Shown one piece after another: positions 48,221 to 61,081 of a DNA stretch of 64,000 bases. Each line of letters starts with the position of its first letter. Positions within the stretch are counted from its first letter, which is position 1. Location: contig OY783210.1 in assembly GCA_963678705.1 (NCBI GenBank), positions 13,703,331 through 13,767,330 of the forward strand, in the 5' to 3' direction. A model generated the notes under the pieces. The model saw only the letters and a program-made list of their open reading frames with translations, had not been told where the DNA came from and did not search any database. Both the position numbers and the translations under genes were made by a program. Source of the stretch: Panorpa germanica. Taxonomy: Eukaryota; Arthropoda; Insecta; Mecoptera; Panorpidae.

Positions 48221-50660
48221 GTAAAATATTTAACCATTATTTTATTTAGTGTATAACAAATGCATTAAAACTCACAATAAAGCTTGACACCACTAGCAAA
48301 TAGAAATTAGTGATAGCCTTCCAAAAGGTGTTAGTAAACAAGTCTAAACTTGTCAAAAAATATTTAAAAATCGTAAAATAATTATAAACACAAAATAATT
48401 TACCTTATATGGTTTTGGTTTGGTTTATATTAAATTAAAACATAATTAAAAATAAATAAAACAATTTATAGTTCTTATAGTTCAATAATAAAAGCGTGGA
48501 CCTGTAAATTATTTGCAGTTACACGTCTTTTAAGTTGATTTAACAGGAAAGAAATACCTATTACATATTATGAGGTAAAACATTTTATTTTGGTTTTATA
48601 CTTCTTTTTTATTTATTTTATTTATTTAACCTTTAATATACATCACTCCTGTATCACTGCCACGCTCTATGCGAATTTTCAATTGTTCGAAACAGTCTCC
48701 TTCTGTCAGCTTCTTCAGAATGCGTGCCGCTTTCTTTTTCACAGCTTCAAAGGAATAGATACAAGTTACATGGCGCCGGGTTAGGCGAATAAGGCGAATG
48801 GTCTAATAACACTGGGATGTAAAACACGTTTCTTAAACATTTTTTCATTAAAATTAATACTTAACACATTGTTGAGAACCACTGATACAAACTATTTGCA
48901 AATATCTCTCATTATTCATAGCGAGAACCGAAAATAAAACAAACTGTTAAACATCATTTTTTTTAAATATTTAAAAGTAAATTCTAAAATATCATAAAGA
49001 TTATTTTTATTTTACCTATATTTATAAATTGCAATACTTATAGTTGTCTCTGTCTTGCTTATATATTTACACTGAGGTAAAAAGAAATGGGTGATCGTAA
49101 TAGATATATTCTGGTACTGATTGACGTTCGAGCAGACAGGCATATATATTTCAAACATACGTCATCGAAAATAAATAAATGGTTGAAGAAAAACACTGAC
49201 ATTATTTGTTCGAGTCTGTTTTTTTTTTGTTCGTTTGTCTCACTCTTGTGCCCAAGTTATGATTTTCTCTTATCACTATTGTATTACGTAGTTTCATATA
49301 TAATGTAATAAAAATTCGTTTAGTTTGTATAAAACATTCATGTAGGATAGACTGGGATATGGTAAAAGAGCTACATATGTGTGAAATTAGTTTAAATAAA
49401 TTTTTAATATTACTTATATGAAAAGTGTTCAATATATTGCATATGTGAAGTGTTAAAAGTGTTGCATCTGCAGGCGTATAAAATCTCCATATTCAAATAA
49501 TTATTTAAATATACTCGTTGTATATAGTTGTTAGTGTAGTTTTCTGTTTATTGATTTGCATTCTTTAAACCGATATATAATGTACTATAACATAATATAA
49601 TTATGTCCTATATATTTTCTTAGATCTAGTAGGTAATTTACTTTTGTTTTATTTAATAATTAATTAGTTATGATTTATTAACATAGAAAATTTAATGATG
49701 TATTTTTTTCAAAGATTAGACTGTCTTTTTCCAATTAAATATGGATTAATATGTGCTGGCATCTGTCTTCTTTCGATAAATGCACATTAAAAAGTCAACT
49801 GATTGAATTTTATATTCTCTTACGGTGGTGAAACATATTTAGGTAAAATACCTTATTTTAAAAATTAATTTGTTTTTCTCTGATATTAAGGATCGCTAGT
49901 GACAATCGGAGGCTAAAACATATGGGATTGTTTTTTTTTTTTTTTTTTTTGAGAGTGTGCTTAATATATGTTAGCTTTTATATAATTGTACAGCTTAAAT
50001 ACAATTGTAAGATATATGGCAACTCTGTCCACTGCAACACAATCACTACAGTATAGTAAGGTATGTACTTCAATGTACAACGTTTCCAAATTGCGATCGC
50101 TATTCACAAGTTCCGTTAAAACTTTTTACTAACTGGACAATCTGAAAAACAGTAGAAACATTCCCTAATTTATTCCTCTAGTATAGTCTTTTAAAACAAT
50201 CTGTAGAACTGTTTTCGAGGAATACGTTAAAACGATGCCTTTTCATATTTTGAATATGCACACTTTAATTATTAAAGTCTCGTTTCACAGATAGTCAAAA
50301 TATGTGAAATTTTGTAATTGAATTAGGAACACTTATTCAATCATACTTAAAATTTATACAATTATGTAGAAAAATTGTTTTTACTAGTAAAATACATTAA
50401 ATTCAAATAATATTTTAGAAATATTTAACGGATTATAGTATTAAAGATTAAGGAAAAATTATCATGCTTTAGTATATTTTTATCGTTACCATTAAAATTT
50501 ATTAATAATAAAACTGTTAAGCTCTTAATAACCTTTTTAAAAATAATGTGTAACATAAATTACTGAATTGTAATGCTGAATAGCTGATTGAACTTATTAC
50601 AATACAAACTATTACAAATAGAAACGTAACCCAGTAGCAAGAGTAAATAACGTTGCTTAA
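48221..50660. other. Intron 6, right part
   Basis: No repeat or exon recognised except the poly-T run at 49931. The frame at 49087-49308 (MGDRNRYILVLIDVRADRHI...) starts with MGD but has no donor in the needed phase. Confidence 0.4.
49931..49950 (-). repeat. Homopolymer (20 T)
   Basis: A pure run of 20 T; on the minus strand it is a poly(A), possibly the tail of a retrotransposed fragment, though I recognise no element beside it. Confidence 0.5.
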
Positions 50661-51040
50661 GTATCATTCACACTCACTGTTTTAATTTTGTATTTATTTT
50701 TAATTTATATTTTCTTTGTTTTTTTTTAGAACTTTGCCAAGGTCCAATGCTTCTAAATTAAAAAGAACTATATTTTAACCTCCAAAATGTGACAATCTGT
50801 CAAAATGCTGAAGTTCAATGTCAGTTTGTCAAAAATACGAACAATTTCTATTACTAATTATTATTGAAAACTGCAATTTTTAGTTACTTCACATTCAAAT
50901 TTATGTAACTGTTGAATTTTCAAAACTTTTATTACTAACGACGCATGCATGCCAACTAAATTTAACTAATCTCAAATTAAAACAGAAATATGACAAGGAA
51001 TGCCTTTTCTGAAGCCCTATATCTACATTAAAATGTTAAA
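50661..51040 (-). mobile_element. MITE family C, copy 5 (reverse, truncated)
   Basis: Begins GTATCATTCACACTCACTGT and contains ACTAACGACGCATGCATGCC. It ends about 125 bases before exon 7. Confidence 0.7.
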
Positions 51041-51166
51041 GAAAAACGCAAATTTATAATAACAACACGTAATAAAATTAAATTAATCAGCACCGTTACA
51101 TCAACTGTTTTATTATGTAACAAACATAACTTTTTAAACTCTAATAATTTTTTAATTTTATTTCAG

Positions 51167-53159
51167 AACACAATGACGTCCGAAGACATCGAATGTCGTT
51201 AAAAAGCTCAACGACAGAAAATCGAATCAGATCTCCAATAACAAATACCAGAAGTGTTGAAATACCCGCATCAAAATCTCGATTATCGTCAAGTGAATCC
51301 GGAAAATCGCGAACGACAACGGAACGTCTATCTTATAACCGGTTAGATAATCGTGTGTCACTTCGTGATAACAACAAATCCGGTAAAAATGAGGAAATCA
51401 AATTAATCAAGAAAATTTCAAATTCAGAATGTGAAACTAGTTTAAAAATGGACGTACTTGCCGCTAGAGCAAAAGAGTCTATACTTAAAGTAGAGAAATT
51501 AGCAAAACAACGGCCAAGTGGCTCATCGTTCTCTCAAAAGCTAGACAAAATAATTGCACCCAAGAAACGTAGGACTGTATCTGTGTCGCCAGTAAAAACA
51601 CAGCCAGTTCGCACCGAAGGACCCTCTCCCACAAAGTCGCTTAGGAAAGCCACTGAAGGGGAACGGGAAGTCGATGACAATGGCAATATCGAGCATATGC
51701 CGATTATCGAAATCGACAACAAGATATCGATACTACGTTCAGGTTCCGAAGACAATCGATCAGAAATAGTTGTCCCAACCCCTATGGCACCCAACTCTAA
51801 GCCTGTTTCAATATTGAAACGGAAATCAATAAACGGCGAATCTTGCAGCAATTCCGGTAGCTCAAACACAGCATCCGGATCACCGGTAACATTTTCTCCA
51901 TTGGTTGTAGAGTCCTCTTCATTTAGTTCCAGAAGTATTCTAAAGAAACGTTTGTCTATGGAGGAAGTAACAATCAATAACAATGATATTTACGGCAGAA
52001 GATCTTCCCTGGATCTAGTGAAAACACAAAGCATTTTAAAACGAAAGACTAGCAGAAGTGAAGACGAGGATTACTCAGAACCGCACAGTATTTTAAAATC
52101 AAAGTCTTCATCTATAGATGCCTCAACATCTTCCAATCATGTAACCATCGCACAGAGTGTGTTGCAGTCAGTTATGGGTGGGGAAATAAATAGCACAGAT
52201 CCTAGACCCATATTAAAGAAGAAAAGTTTCTCGGAAGATTACTATCCGTATGATGCAGAGGCCATTTCCAGAGAATCTTCCTCTCCGGAACCACACAGCA
52301 TACTGAAGAAAAAGAGTAACAGCGTGGAGCATCCTTGCAATTCAATTACTCAGTCGGTAATACAGAGCGCGTTAAACAGATCAGAGGGCGCTTTGAGTAG
52401 CAGTACGGAATGTGTGAAGCCATGTTTGAAGAAGAAAAGTTTTTCAGACGAGTATTCATCTTTTGAAATCGAAGGACCGCGACCAATATTAAAAAAGAAA
52501 TCATCAACGGATAGCGATGAAACGGAAGAAGGGCGTGGCAAGAAATCAATACTGAAATCATCACGCAAATCATCCAGGGACGAATGCAACTCTGAGCATG
52601 ACAGTCCTAGACGAACGCCAATATTTCATCATAGCGATCATCCAATGGAACAATCTGAAGACTGTTTAACATTTCAATCATCACGTTCAGAAATCTCACG
52701 TTCGTCCGAGAATGAAAGTCTTATTAACATATCTTCTATTCTAGACTCTTCCAGGAAGAGTGATAGTTTCTACTATGATCTGAATACTTCTTTAAATAAC
52801 ATAGTTTTAGCTCGAAATCGCGTGCAACGCACAAAATCGGCAGCGACGGAAAGTGATAGACCATCGTTTCTAATTAAAAGGAGGAGCTTGAAAGCAAGTT
52901 CTTCGGAAGAGGAAGTGACAAATACGTCATCTAACACGTCATTTGAGGTGGCGATCAGTTCATCTTCTGGGTTATCTATAGAAGAACCTAAAAAGGAAGT
53001 AGAAGTGTTGATTAAGAATGTCTCTGTAGCTGAAAGGATTTTATTACTGGAAAGAAGTATGCCAAAACCAGATTTTACGAAGGGGGCTGTTCCTAAGCGA
53101 AGAAGTGAACGATTTAGGACGCAGCCAGTCACATTCGAAGAAATAAAAGCTGTGGAGTG
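51167..53159 (+). CDS. Svil: Supervillin exon 7, large exon with ILKKKS repeat array
   Basis: A 1,993-base exon, acceptor TTATTTCAG| and donor GAGTG|GTAAGT, entering in phase 1 and leaving in phase 2. Numbering from the Met at 51193, residues 1-200 are Ser/Arg/Lys-rich with KKRRTVS near 134-130. Residues 204-460 hold about nine repeats of [S/P]-[I/C]-L-K-[K/R/S]-[K/R]-S (at 206, 248, 280, 299, 339, 369, 410, 431, 452). A block at 610-652 reads VSVAERILLLERSMPK...AVPKRRSERFRTQPVTFEEI. This matches vertebrate supervillin, where LSVAAKRLLFREME...NVPKRRS...TQPITTEE occurs. That is the strongest evidence for the gene's identity. The exon is Ser-rich and probably disordered; no enzymatic domain is present. 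An uninterrupted 656-codon frame on this strand against stop-rich surroundings argues it is under selection. Confidence 0.92.
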
Positions 53160-53197
53160 GTAAGTTTTGTTTATTACTAAATTGTTATGAAAGTGCA

Positions 53198-53423
53198 CAG
53201 TAAACATTTGGTGAAATAGAATGGCTAGATGAAGTTTTAAGTTCTAAGTAACGTTTTTAGTTCAATTGATTCCCTACCTGTCACAGGAGTCGTTGCGCCG
53301 TCTGTAGCTCATAAAAGAGACATTCCCTATGAACGATAGAATAAAAAACAAACGCGTTCATGACAAAAAACACATGATAAGTAATAGAAATGAAATAGAA
53401 TTTACTCCAAAATGTTTACTGGG
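53198..53423 (-). mobile_element. MITE family B, divergent copy beside exon 7
   Basis: CAGTAAACATTTGGTG to CTCCAAAATGTTTACTGGG, inserted 38 bases after the exon 7 donor. It shares ACATGATAAGTAATAGAAAT with the long variant at 37005. Confidence 0.75.
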
Positions 53424-55067
53424 TGTTTTGTCACTATACTGCATAATTAATGAGCTTTTTTCCTCTCCTACTATTTATCCACTTCTTTGAGTACCCTTCA
53501 CTTCTTTTTCTCATTGCTTATACCTCCAATTTCTTTCTCCTTCATGTTTCTCTCACTTCACTCACATCTTCCTCTTCTCTTTTCAATCTTTTGCCGCAGT
53601 TTTTGTTTTTCATCCTTTTGTAAATCACATTTATTATTTTGCAAATCAAATTCAATAATAAGTATAAAAATATGTATTCAAAAAGTAACACACTTAGATA
53701 AAAATTATCTTTGCTAACCCAAATACCAACGTTCTAGATTAGGAAATATTCTGCGAGTATTAAAGAGTGAACATTACATTTTCAATCTCCCAACCCAACC
53801 CCCCTCATTTTCTGCTTCTCCATTCGGTTATTAACACAACCCAACATAAAAAATGTTAATAATTTGTTATTTAACTTAGTCTAAAGTCAATACAAATTCT
53901 ACTTAATTCCTCCGTTTGACTTTGCAAATGGTTCGTTTGTTCGTTTGCTCGTTCGTTTCGTATTCGCATCACTTCAGATCAGTCAGTTCGGTTTGTTCTG
54001 TATTCATGTTTTATTTAGTTTGTGCTTTCAGCGAATTTGTACAAGCAATAATAAGTTTTATTGCCTTCAGGTTATATATAGATCAATATTTAGGTCGCTG
54101 TACAACATGTTAACAGCCACAAAGGCCGGTATAACGAGGAAATAACGTCATTTTCAATATTACGTGCATCTGGAAGGTACGAATACAATGTATATTGTAC
54201 ACAAATGTCATAAACTATCTATGAACAATTGTCATTTACATTTATCATAAAAACACAAGAAGTACTGAAAATTAGGCACCTAAAAACGTGTTAAATCCTA
54301 ATTACGGCAAAAGAGAAGTCTTTGTGAAAATATGTCAAAATATTTCTTTATTAAATCTTTAAGAGTTATATTTTCTGCTATCAAATTAAATTGATTATAA
54401 GCAGTAAAAAATTAATAATAGAAAATCCATTAGAGATTGTGGGTTGCTCGAAAACCATTTGGTTTTTATCATTTTTATTTTAGTAGTATCATAAAGATCA
54501 GCTGATGATCTTTGAGGTTAATTTTACTATCATCCCAACTTTCTTTTGTCGGTGTTATTGCCTGCTTACTAGTGACTGGTGCGATGTAATTCCCAATTCA
54601 ACAGAACTCCCAGCCAGTATGTTTTTGTTGACTTATTTCATGAAGCAATGGCTATAAGCCAAGATTTTCGGACTAATATTAGCGGTGCTGTGATTTTGCT
54701 GTTTGTTTCCGCCTCAAATCTACGAATTTATGTACTCCCTATAGAATTACTCCACAGGTTTGTTGTACCGAGTTTGGTTATAGCGGTCTATGAAATCCAC
54801 TGTTAGTAATTATTTTGTTTTAAATATTAGCGCCAAAAATATTCTCATTTCAGTTATATCAGTCTGTGGCAACATAATACCTTGCGTGTTACACAAATAT
54901 ACACCACGACAAGAGAAGTAAGCAACTTTTTTATTGTAAAAGTTATAACAAAAAGTTATTAATAGATGTTGCAGATAATATAGTTTTCTATAGGCGTTTT
55001 CTAATTATAATCGAACTGATTGATTTAAACTGATGTGGATGTTTAATTGGAACATACATTAGTCTTA

Positions 55068-55580
55068 CTGTCCACGTAATGTCACTTCATACCTTAGAGC
55101 ATACCTCAAAAGTGTGTCCAAAATATGTGCGAGAGAGAAAGGTATATGTTCCTGTTTGTTCTCTATGCGCATGCGTCGAAAGTGACAGTTGTCAAGTCAG
55201 AGCTGTCTAGATATAATACGTGACAGTTGTTAAATATGGCATTATATTGATGTAGAATAATGTAGATATGTATAAATATAAGTAAACTATATATAAATAG
55301 AAATATAACTAAAAACGTGAGTTCTGTCCACTACAAATATCAACTGTGTTGGGCGTTATTCCTACAGCGACATCTATGGCTGTTATCTATTACTGTTTTA
55401 TCGACAGACAACCTTTTATTATATTTTAATAGAATATTAATATGTATTATATGTAGACAGATGTCACTTTCGACGCATGCGCATAGAGAACAAATGGGAA
55501 CATGTACCTTTCTCTCTCGCACACATTTTGGACACACTTATATGACGTTACATGCAACTTGTATGACGTTACGTGGACAG
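55068..55580. mobile_element. TIR element with ~115-base inverted arms
   Basis: CTGTCCACGTAATGTCA at the left end and TGACGTTACGTGGACAG at the right. The arms share GTGCGAGAGAGAAAGGTA and TATGCGCATGCGTCGAAAGTGAC with complements at 55466-55540. The middle is non-coding. A CGTGGACAGTAGC echo at 55649 hints at another copy or a larger nested structure. Confidence 0.7.
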
Positions 55581-56354
55581 AACTGAGATGCAGAATACGT
55601 CTGGCTTTATTTGTAGCTTGCATGCAACCTACAAAGGAAGCTGTCGTGGACAGTAGCCCTTAGTTTTTAAATCCATACTTGTTTATTTTTATTCCCAAAA
55701 ATTGTCTATATCAATTTTATAAATTTTATTTAAAAAATATATTTTTATGGTTTAAATAAATTAAGGAATATTATTAAAGCAATTAAATCATTTCATAAAA
55801 TAATATTGGAAATATTAATCCAATAGTAATTGTCAACAATGTCAAGAATTTTTACATTTTATGCTAATTAGTTGATATCGCAATATCTAATGCCGTAATT
55901 GGAAGCCACACAATATAAACAAAGAAAATTGATTACACTCTTTTAATTTCATGATGGCGGCTAAATTTGAAGCCAGAAAATTTCTTCCACTCAAAATACA
56001 CGCTTGTGCCCTCTTTTTAACAACTATAACTACAATTATTATAATTTTTCTTTTTGGTTTCATTAGAACCATCCACATTTATTACAAAACGTAATATACC
56101 GTGTATATATGTTCCATTTTTAATTCTTATCACTAAAATATGTCGCAGATTTTGATTATAGTTTCATTTAATGTGATAACACATATGTGATTTACGGAAT
56201 TAAGAGTATGCATTGCAATCTGTAGCTGGCAAAGCAATCAGCTGTATTTACAAAACCCCTGTTTACACATACTTACTCGAAACACATGTGTACATATACA
56301 TATATACATCTATACACTATATTCAGTACCATTAGATTTTCGGCTTAATGTATT

Positions 56355-56412
56355 TTGACGTGCGCCCAACACTGACACCGACCCCGACCGAAGCTCGTCT
56401 CCGCAAGCGCAG
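56355..56412. promoter_or_regulatory. CpG-rich island in AT-rich intron 7, possible internal promoter
   Basis: In roughly 58 bases there are about nine CG dinucleotides (for example ACCGACCCCGACCGAAGC), against a background of nearly none. It lies 1.8 kb before exon 8, which has an in-frame ATG at 58229. A promoter here is inference only. Confidence 0.2.
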
Positions 56413-56508
56413 TGTTATTTTCTAACCTTTACAAGCAACAAGTATTGAAAGTGTGAAATTCAATTTATATAGTTGTGAATATTTATATTTAAAAAAGAAA
56501 AGCACGGT

Positions 56509-56679
56509 ATGGATATTATAAAATGTTGTTCATTTAGTGATAAAATGAGTGAAAATTGTGGAAATTATTTAACTAAACAAGCTATAGAGATAGAATTGTT
56601 AGATAAGACTATTTTATGTTATATATTAGTGATATTGAAAATTGATTGTGTCGTCATCTGCGAAACGATAAACTATTAA
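56509..56679 (+). other. Small ORF (56 codons) after a locally GC/CpG-rich segment
   Basis: ATG at 56509 reads MDIIKCCSFSDKMSENCGNY... for 56 residues. The second half (TILCYILVILKIDCVVICE) is hydrophobic. About 100-150 bases upstream, 56355-56412 is unusually rich in CG dinucleotides for this window. The ATG lacks a strong context. It may be a leader or small gene, or chance. Confidence 0.15.
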
Positions 56680-57324
56680 ATCAAAACGATACACGTGGTT
56701 TTCTCTAGAAAATTTTACAAACTAGGTATCTCCAATATGTGCTGTTTGAGTTATAATAAAGCAAGCCTTAACACACATAACAAAAATTTAAAAAATGTAA
56801 ACAAATTGTATTAGAGAATACTAATCGTTCTTTGACAATTACGTCCTCTGTGCGATTAAGTTGTCTTGCTTGCGTGTTGTATTATCTCACATAAAGGTAT
56901 TCTACTATGTAACAATAAATAGTAAAGTGACACATGTTCAATTGAATACTCTGCTTGTTTAGTAATTCATACTTTTTATCTTGAATATAAAGAACAAACA
57001 TTCGTGTTTAACCCGAATAGAAATGAACGAAATTATTTCTCAGTCATTAATCTTTATCTTACTATATCCTATTCGGTATTAGAAGCAAAACTAGCGTTAA
57101 CACCGACATGGATTGACTACAGTCTTAGAAACCTGTATTCAAAATTTCTACTTTGTATCTACTTGTTATATCTTCCTCTTTTTCTAATCACACAAATTCA
57201 CCAACCATAAGGAAGAATTTTATTCTCATCCTTCCTGTTATATAAATACAAATTATATATATATTTTTTTAGTTCCGTTGTCAAGTTCTAATTATCTTAA
57301 ATTATGGCCTTTCAGCGCCCCCTT

Positions 57325-57793
57325 GTGGACCATATCTTAGTTCTAAAACTGTAAAATATATTGATAAAGCTTGTTACCAAGAACTCAAATATCCAATTAT
57401 TCTTTAATAACTCGCTATATTTTAGGAGATATTAACAATTAAAATAGTCATTTTTCCCCATTAATTATAAAAAGGATCCAACGTTATAGAGCATTCCAAG
57501 ACAAGTAACGTCACATCCGCTAAGTTGTCATCTATTCGCATTTATTTTATGCAACAGAACGTAAAAGAACATATAACAAATAACTTACTTCTTCCTTAAT
57601 AGTGCGACATGTTACGTCATATAAACATGGCCGACATCTGAAATGTTAAAAGTACAATTCAAATTTTTAATTGCTATCTCTCTGTCAATATTTAGATATT
57701 TAATAAAATAAAAACGCCAATGTACATTTATTAACATCTATTTCAATCAACAATTAAAAAATCGACCTCTAAAAAATGAATTCACAAGTCTAT
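57325..57793 (-). mobile_element. MITE family A, degraded copy 8
   Basis: Recognisable by AATATATTGATAAAGCTTGT, GGAGATATTAACAATTAAAA and the AAAATCGACC...AAAAAATGAATTCACAAGTCTATT end, but heavily diverged and lacking a clear left TIR. It is the oldest copy by appearance. Confidence 0.65.
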
Positions 57794-58173
57794 TCAATTC
57801 TATTTCTGTAACGCCCCCCCAGCGCCCCTTTAGGAACTCAACGAAATGATAATGAATATATACGAGTGTAGTACACTATTCTTAAAACAATGAATAAAAA
57901 TTCTATTCCTACAAAAATGTATGACTACATTAAAAACTCCCGAATATAATAATAAAACTATAACAAGAATATAACCATTTCGTACTTTTCTTCAATGTTG
58001 TAAATACTTCAGTTATATATTTTCTATAATCTCCAAAAGTCATCCAAAGTTTAATATACTTCATATACGAATATTATAACCAATATAAATCTTTGATGTA
58101 TTTTTAAAAATGTTTACTTTTTATTATGTTTATATACCAACTAGACTAAAAAAAATATTTTGATTTTTTTCAG

Positions 58174-58274
58174 TTTGACAACGTTCCAACAATCTCAAGG
58201 ACAACACAAACCTCCAGCTGCTAATAAAATGGACGAGTCCGAGGAAAATGATGCTACGACTACATTGACTACAG
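58174..58274 (+). CDS. Svil: Supervillin exon 8 (Gln-rich then acidic)
   Basis: The acceptor is GATTTTTTTCAG| and the donor CTACAG|GTTGAA. It enters in phase 2, joining TG+T to give Cys in place of the Trp read through the exon 7 donor, and leaves in phase 1. The peptide is LTTFQQSQGQHKPPAANK followed by MDESEENDATTTLTT. It changes from Gln/Pro-rich to acidic. An in-frame ATG at 58229 (AAATGGAC context) could serve as a start if an internal promoter exists near 56.4 kb. The donor is only moderate at +3 to +6. No domain is visible. Confidence 0.7.
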
Positions 58275-60943
58275 GTTGAACATTTATTTTTTTAATCATT
58301 TTTTTAATAATTATTTAAACTAATTTTTTTATATAATAAAACAAACGTATTACTAACAACTTAATTATAGATATTGTCAGTTATTTGTGTTTGTTATTTT
58401 AGTAATTAGGACGATCAGTAGATTATGTACTGATTAAATTATATAATGCCCTTTCTTAAATACTCGTATCTTATATGCCTTACTTCAAATTTTGGCAGCC
58501 CTATCTCAAATACGATTCTAACTACTGCTTCTATTTTCTTTTTTGATTTTAAAAATTAAATGTAGTTCACCAAAACTTTCAAATGCGTCTTGAAGCTTTA
58601 AGCTCATATACGATGACATATCATCCATACGTATGATTGACGCAACTAGCAAAAGTCATTTTAATCTTTAGCGATTAAAAGCTCAACTTGAAAAAGTGGA
58701 TCAGCCGGATATTATTTTTTTTTTTTTATAAAAACCAATACATTTTTAGAATGTAGTTCCTTTTATACTTAACTAGTGTTTAATTTTAATTTTAAATATA
58801 CTTAATATTTTATTTAATATTAATTATTATATTTAATATTATCAATTTTCACAAACTGAAACTGATATAAAAGGGTAAAAAATGATAATAGTTCAATAAA
58901 AAAAATCATTTTAAATATTAGCAATTGATATAAAATATTCTGTTACTTTTTTGTGATTATTAGAATTTCTTTTGCTGTCTTAAATTTATAAAATACCATT
59001 GAATATAGAGATTTACATTCATGTTACAGTTATGATTTTTTACTACTGTAGAAAAGTTCAAGTGATCTAAAAGTTAATGTCCTTTTGGATTAAGGTAGCT
59101 TGCCTCTCAACTACCGCTACTATATTTTTCTACAATATTTGTCAATTTAACTGTTACTAATTTTCTCTTAGTTCATTTAGTTCATCTATAATTATCTTCA
59201 TCTTTCAATGCCTTCGCCCACACACACGTGCTAACGTGTTGGTACTGACATACTCATGAAAGATCCACGAGACTTAAGATGACATTGCGCTTATTCTTTT
59301 CACGAAGACCTAGTTTTATGTAAAATGTGACTACATTTAGTTTGGAGTGCTTCGAACTGCAACTCCTTCCAAAAAGCTCACGCAAAAGCTCATTTGTATT
59401 TATAAACATATGTACATCAGAATTAATAGGTTTTATTTCTAGTTTTTAATGATATAAATAAATAATTATTTGTATTAATAGTATTGGGCAGAAATCTAGA
59501 TTTATATTTTAATTTTCGAGTGGAAGGCGCTCTCTTTTAGTCACTATCTGGAATATGTAATCGCCTTTCTGTTTATTTTGAAAACTATAAATTCCACAAA
59601 AAATTTGTCGAGCTTTTTTGTAGATAATATTATTTACCACTTTTATTGAAAACTTGCGATTGGTTGCGAATATTGGTCATTTTATTTAAAAAAATTTCTG
59701 CTAATAGATTTTTACTAACTTAGAATGTAGGAAACAAATTTCCCTCTGCTTAAAATTGAATAGAACTTCTTATACACTAAACTTCTCAGAGATTGAAGAT
59801 ATTTGATTTCTTAAAGCATAACCATGTAATTCAAATCCAGCATCAGAAGTGGGAAAATTAATTAAGCTTTGAAACTTCAAATTACAAATGTCAAGAGTAC
59901 GATATTCTTATGAATTAATATATAGCATAAGGCTAAGTTACTCAACTAAGAAACCTTATGTTTGATTTAAAGGCTTCTTGTCTTTGCTTAATAAAGTTAC
60001 AAATTTAAGGTTTATTTAACATAAAAAAGTTTACTTCTTACATAATATAGTGTAAGGCTACATAGCAAAAGATATCTTTAGACAGAAATTTACATTTTCT
60101 GACGTTAATAAAGCTTTTTATACAGAATTATAAATATGCTACATATTAAATTACTTTATTAGTAACACATTTTTAAGATCTTTTGCATTTATTTGATGAT
60201 AAAGTAACAAAGTTATGTTAAACATCGGTACACGTAAATTATACATAACATAACTTTACGATTACGCAGTAAATATTTTTAATATAAATAATAATATTTT
60301 TTGTGAATAATCACTTTTATTTTGAAATCACTGAATGGGTTAAAAATATTTTTTCGGTCAAAATCCAAGAAAAATGAATAAATTATTTTGAGTTCATCTT
60401 TGAACTTAAATAACTTTTAAACAAATTAAGTTATCGAAAAAATTACTAAGAACTTTTTTTAGAACGTTCAATTTACTACAAAAATAATTTATTGCCACAG
60501 CTTTTTGTGCACAAGTACGCACAGTACAAAATCCCCATGTTATTTAAATGGGAAATGAATCGTCGCGGTGGCACGGGTTAATACTAATATTGAGGGCTAA
60601 TATGGGTCTGATATTTTTTTTTAGGTCATAAACTAAAAATTTTTGGGGAGCTGCAAAGTCTAAAACAAAATTGGTAAATAAAGGACACCCTAGTGTACAC
60701 ATTACTGTTACGTTTGTTTCTTTACTTCCATCAAAGTTGACTTTTCTTAACTAAATAAATACAATACAACAGAAGGAACTTATATCAAATTGATTTAATT
60801 TATATAAACTTTATATATAAACACACAAATCCTTTTAGCTCTTCTAAGTATGAATAATATATTCATTTATTTGATTTAATATCGTATTAACTTAGTGTAC
60901 AGGGTGTACACAGAGTTATAGTTACCTTATAGTTTATGTATTA

Positions 60944-61081
60944 TATAAGGTGTCCCAATAATAGCGTCGGATTTAGTATCTTCCTATATAAAACACCTTA
61001 ATACAACTTATATAGATATAGAGAGTTGGTTTTATGTGAAATTATACTAAATATGACGCTCTTATTGGGGCATCTTATAGT
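60944..61081. mobile_element. Small palindromic MITE (138 bases)
   Basis: TATAAGGTGTCCCAATAATA...TTTAGTAT pairs with ATACTAAATATGACGC...TTATTGGGGCATCTTATA. Ends are about 38 bases long with a few mismatches. Confidence 0.6.

Larger units (their letters stand above)
53424..58173. other. Intron 7 outside the listed elements
   Basis: 53460-53640 is pyrimidine-rich. 53936-54005 has TTCGTTTG repeats and a TCAGTTCGG initiator-like box. The remainder is AT-rich without supported genes. Confidence 0.4.

Noticed and set aside
49087..49308. MGDRNRYILVLIDVRADRHI... as another alternative N-terminus
   Set aside because: No good donor in the phase needed by exon 7, and a poor promoter context.
51534..51983. 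149-codon minus-strand ORF within exon 7
   Set aside because: It is antisense to the coding exon with supervillin homology; serine-rich codons commonly open the opposite frame.
52346..53207. Other minus-strand ORFs across exon 7
   Set aside because: Shadows of the same coding exon.
54006..54070. Possible alternative first exon MFYLVCAFSEFVQAIISFIA in phase with exon 8
   Set aside because: Phase fits, but the donor is weak (CAG|GTTATA) and the peptide is AT-driven; kept only as a note.
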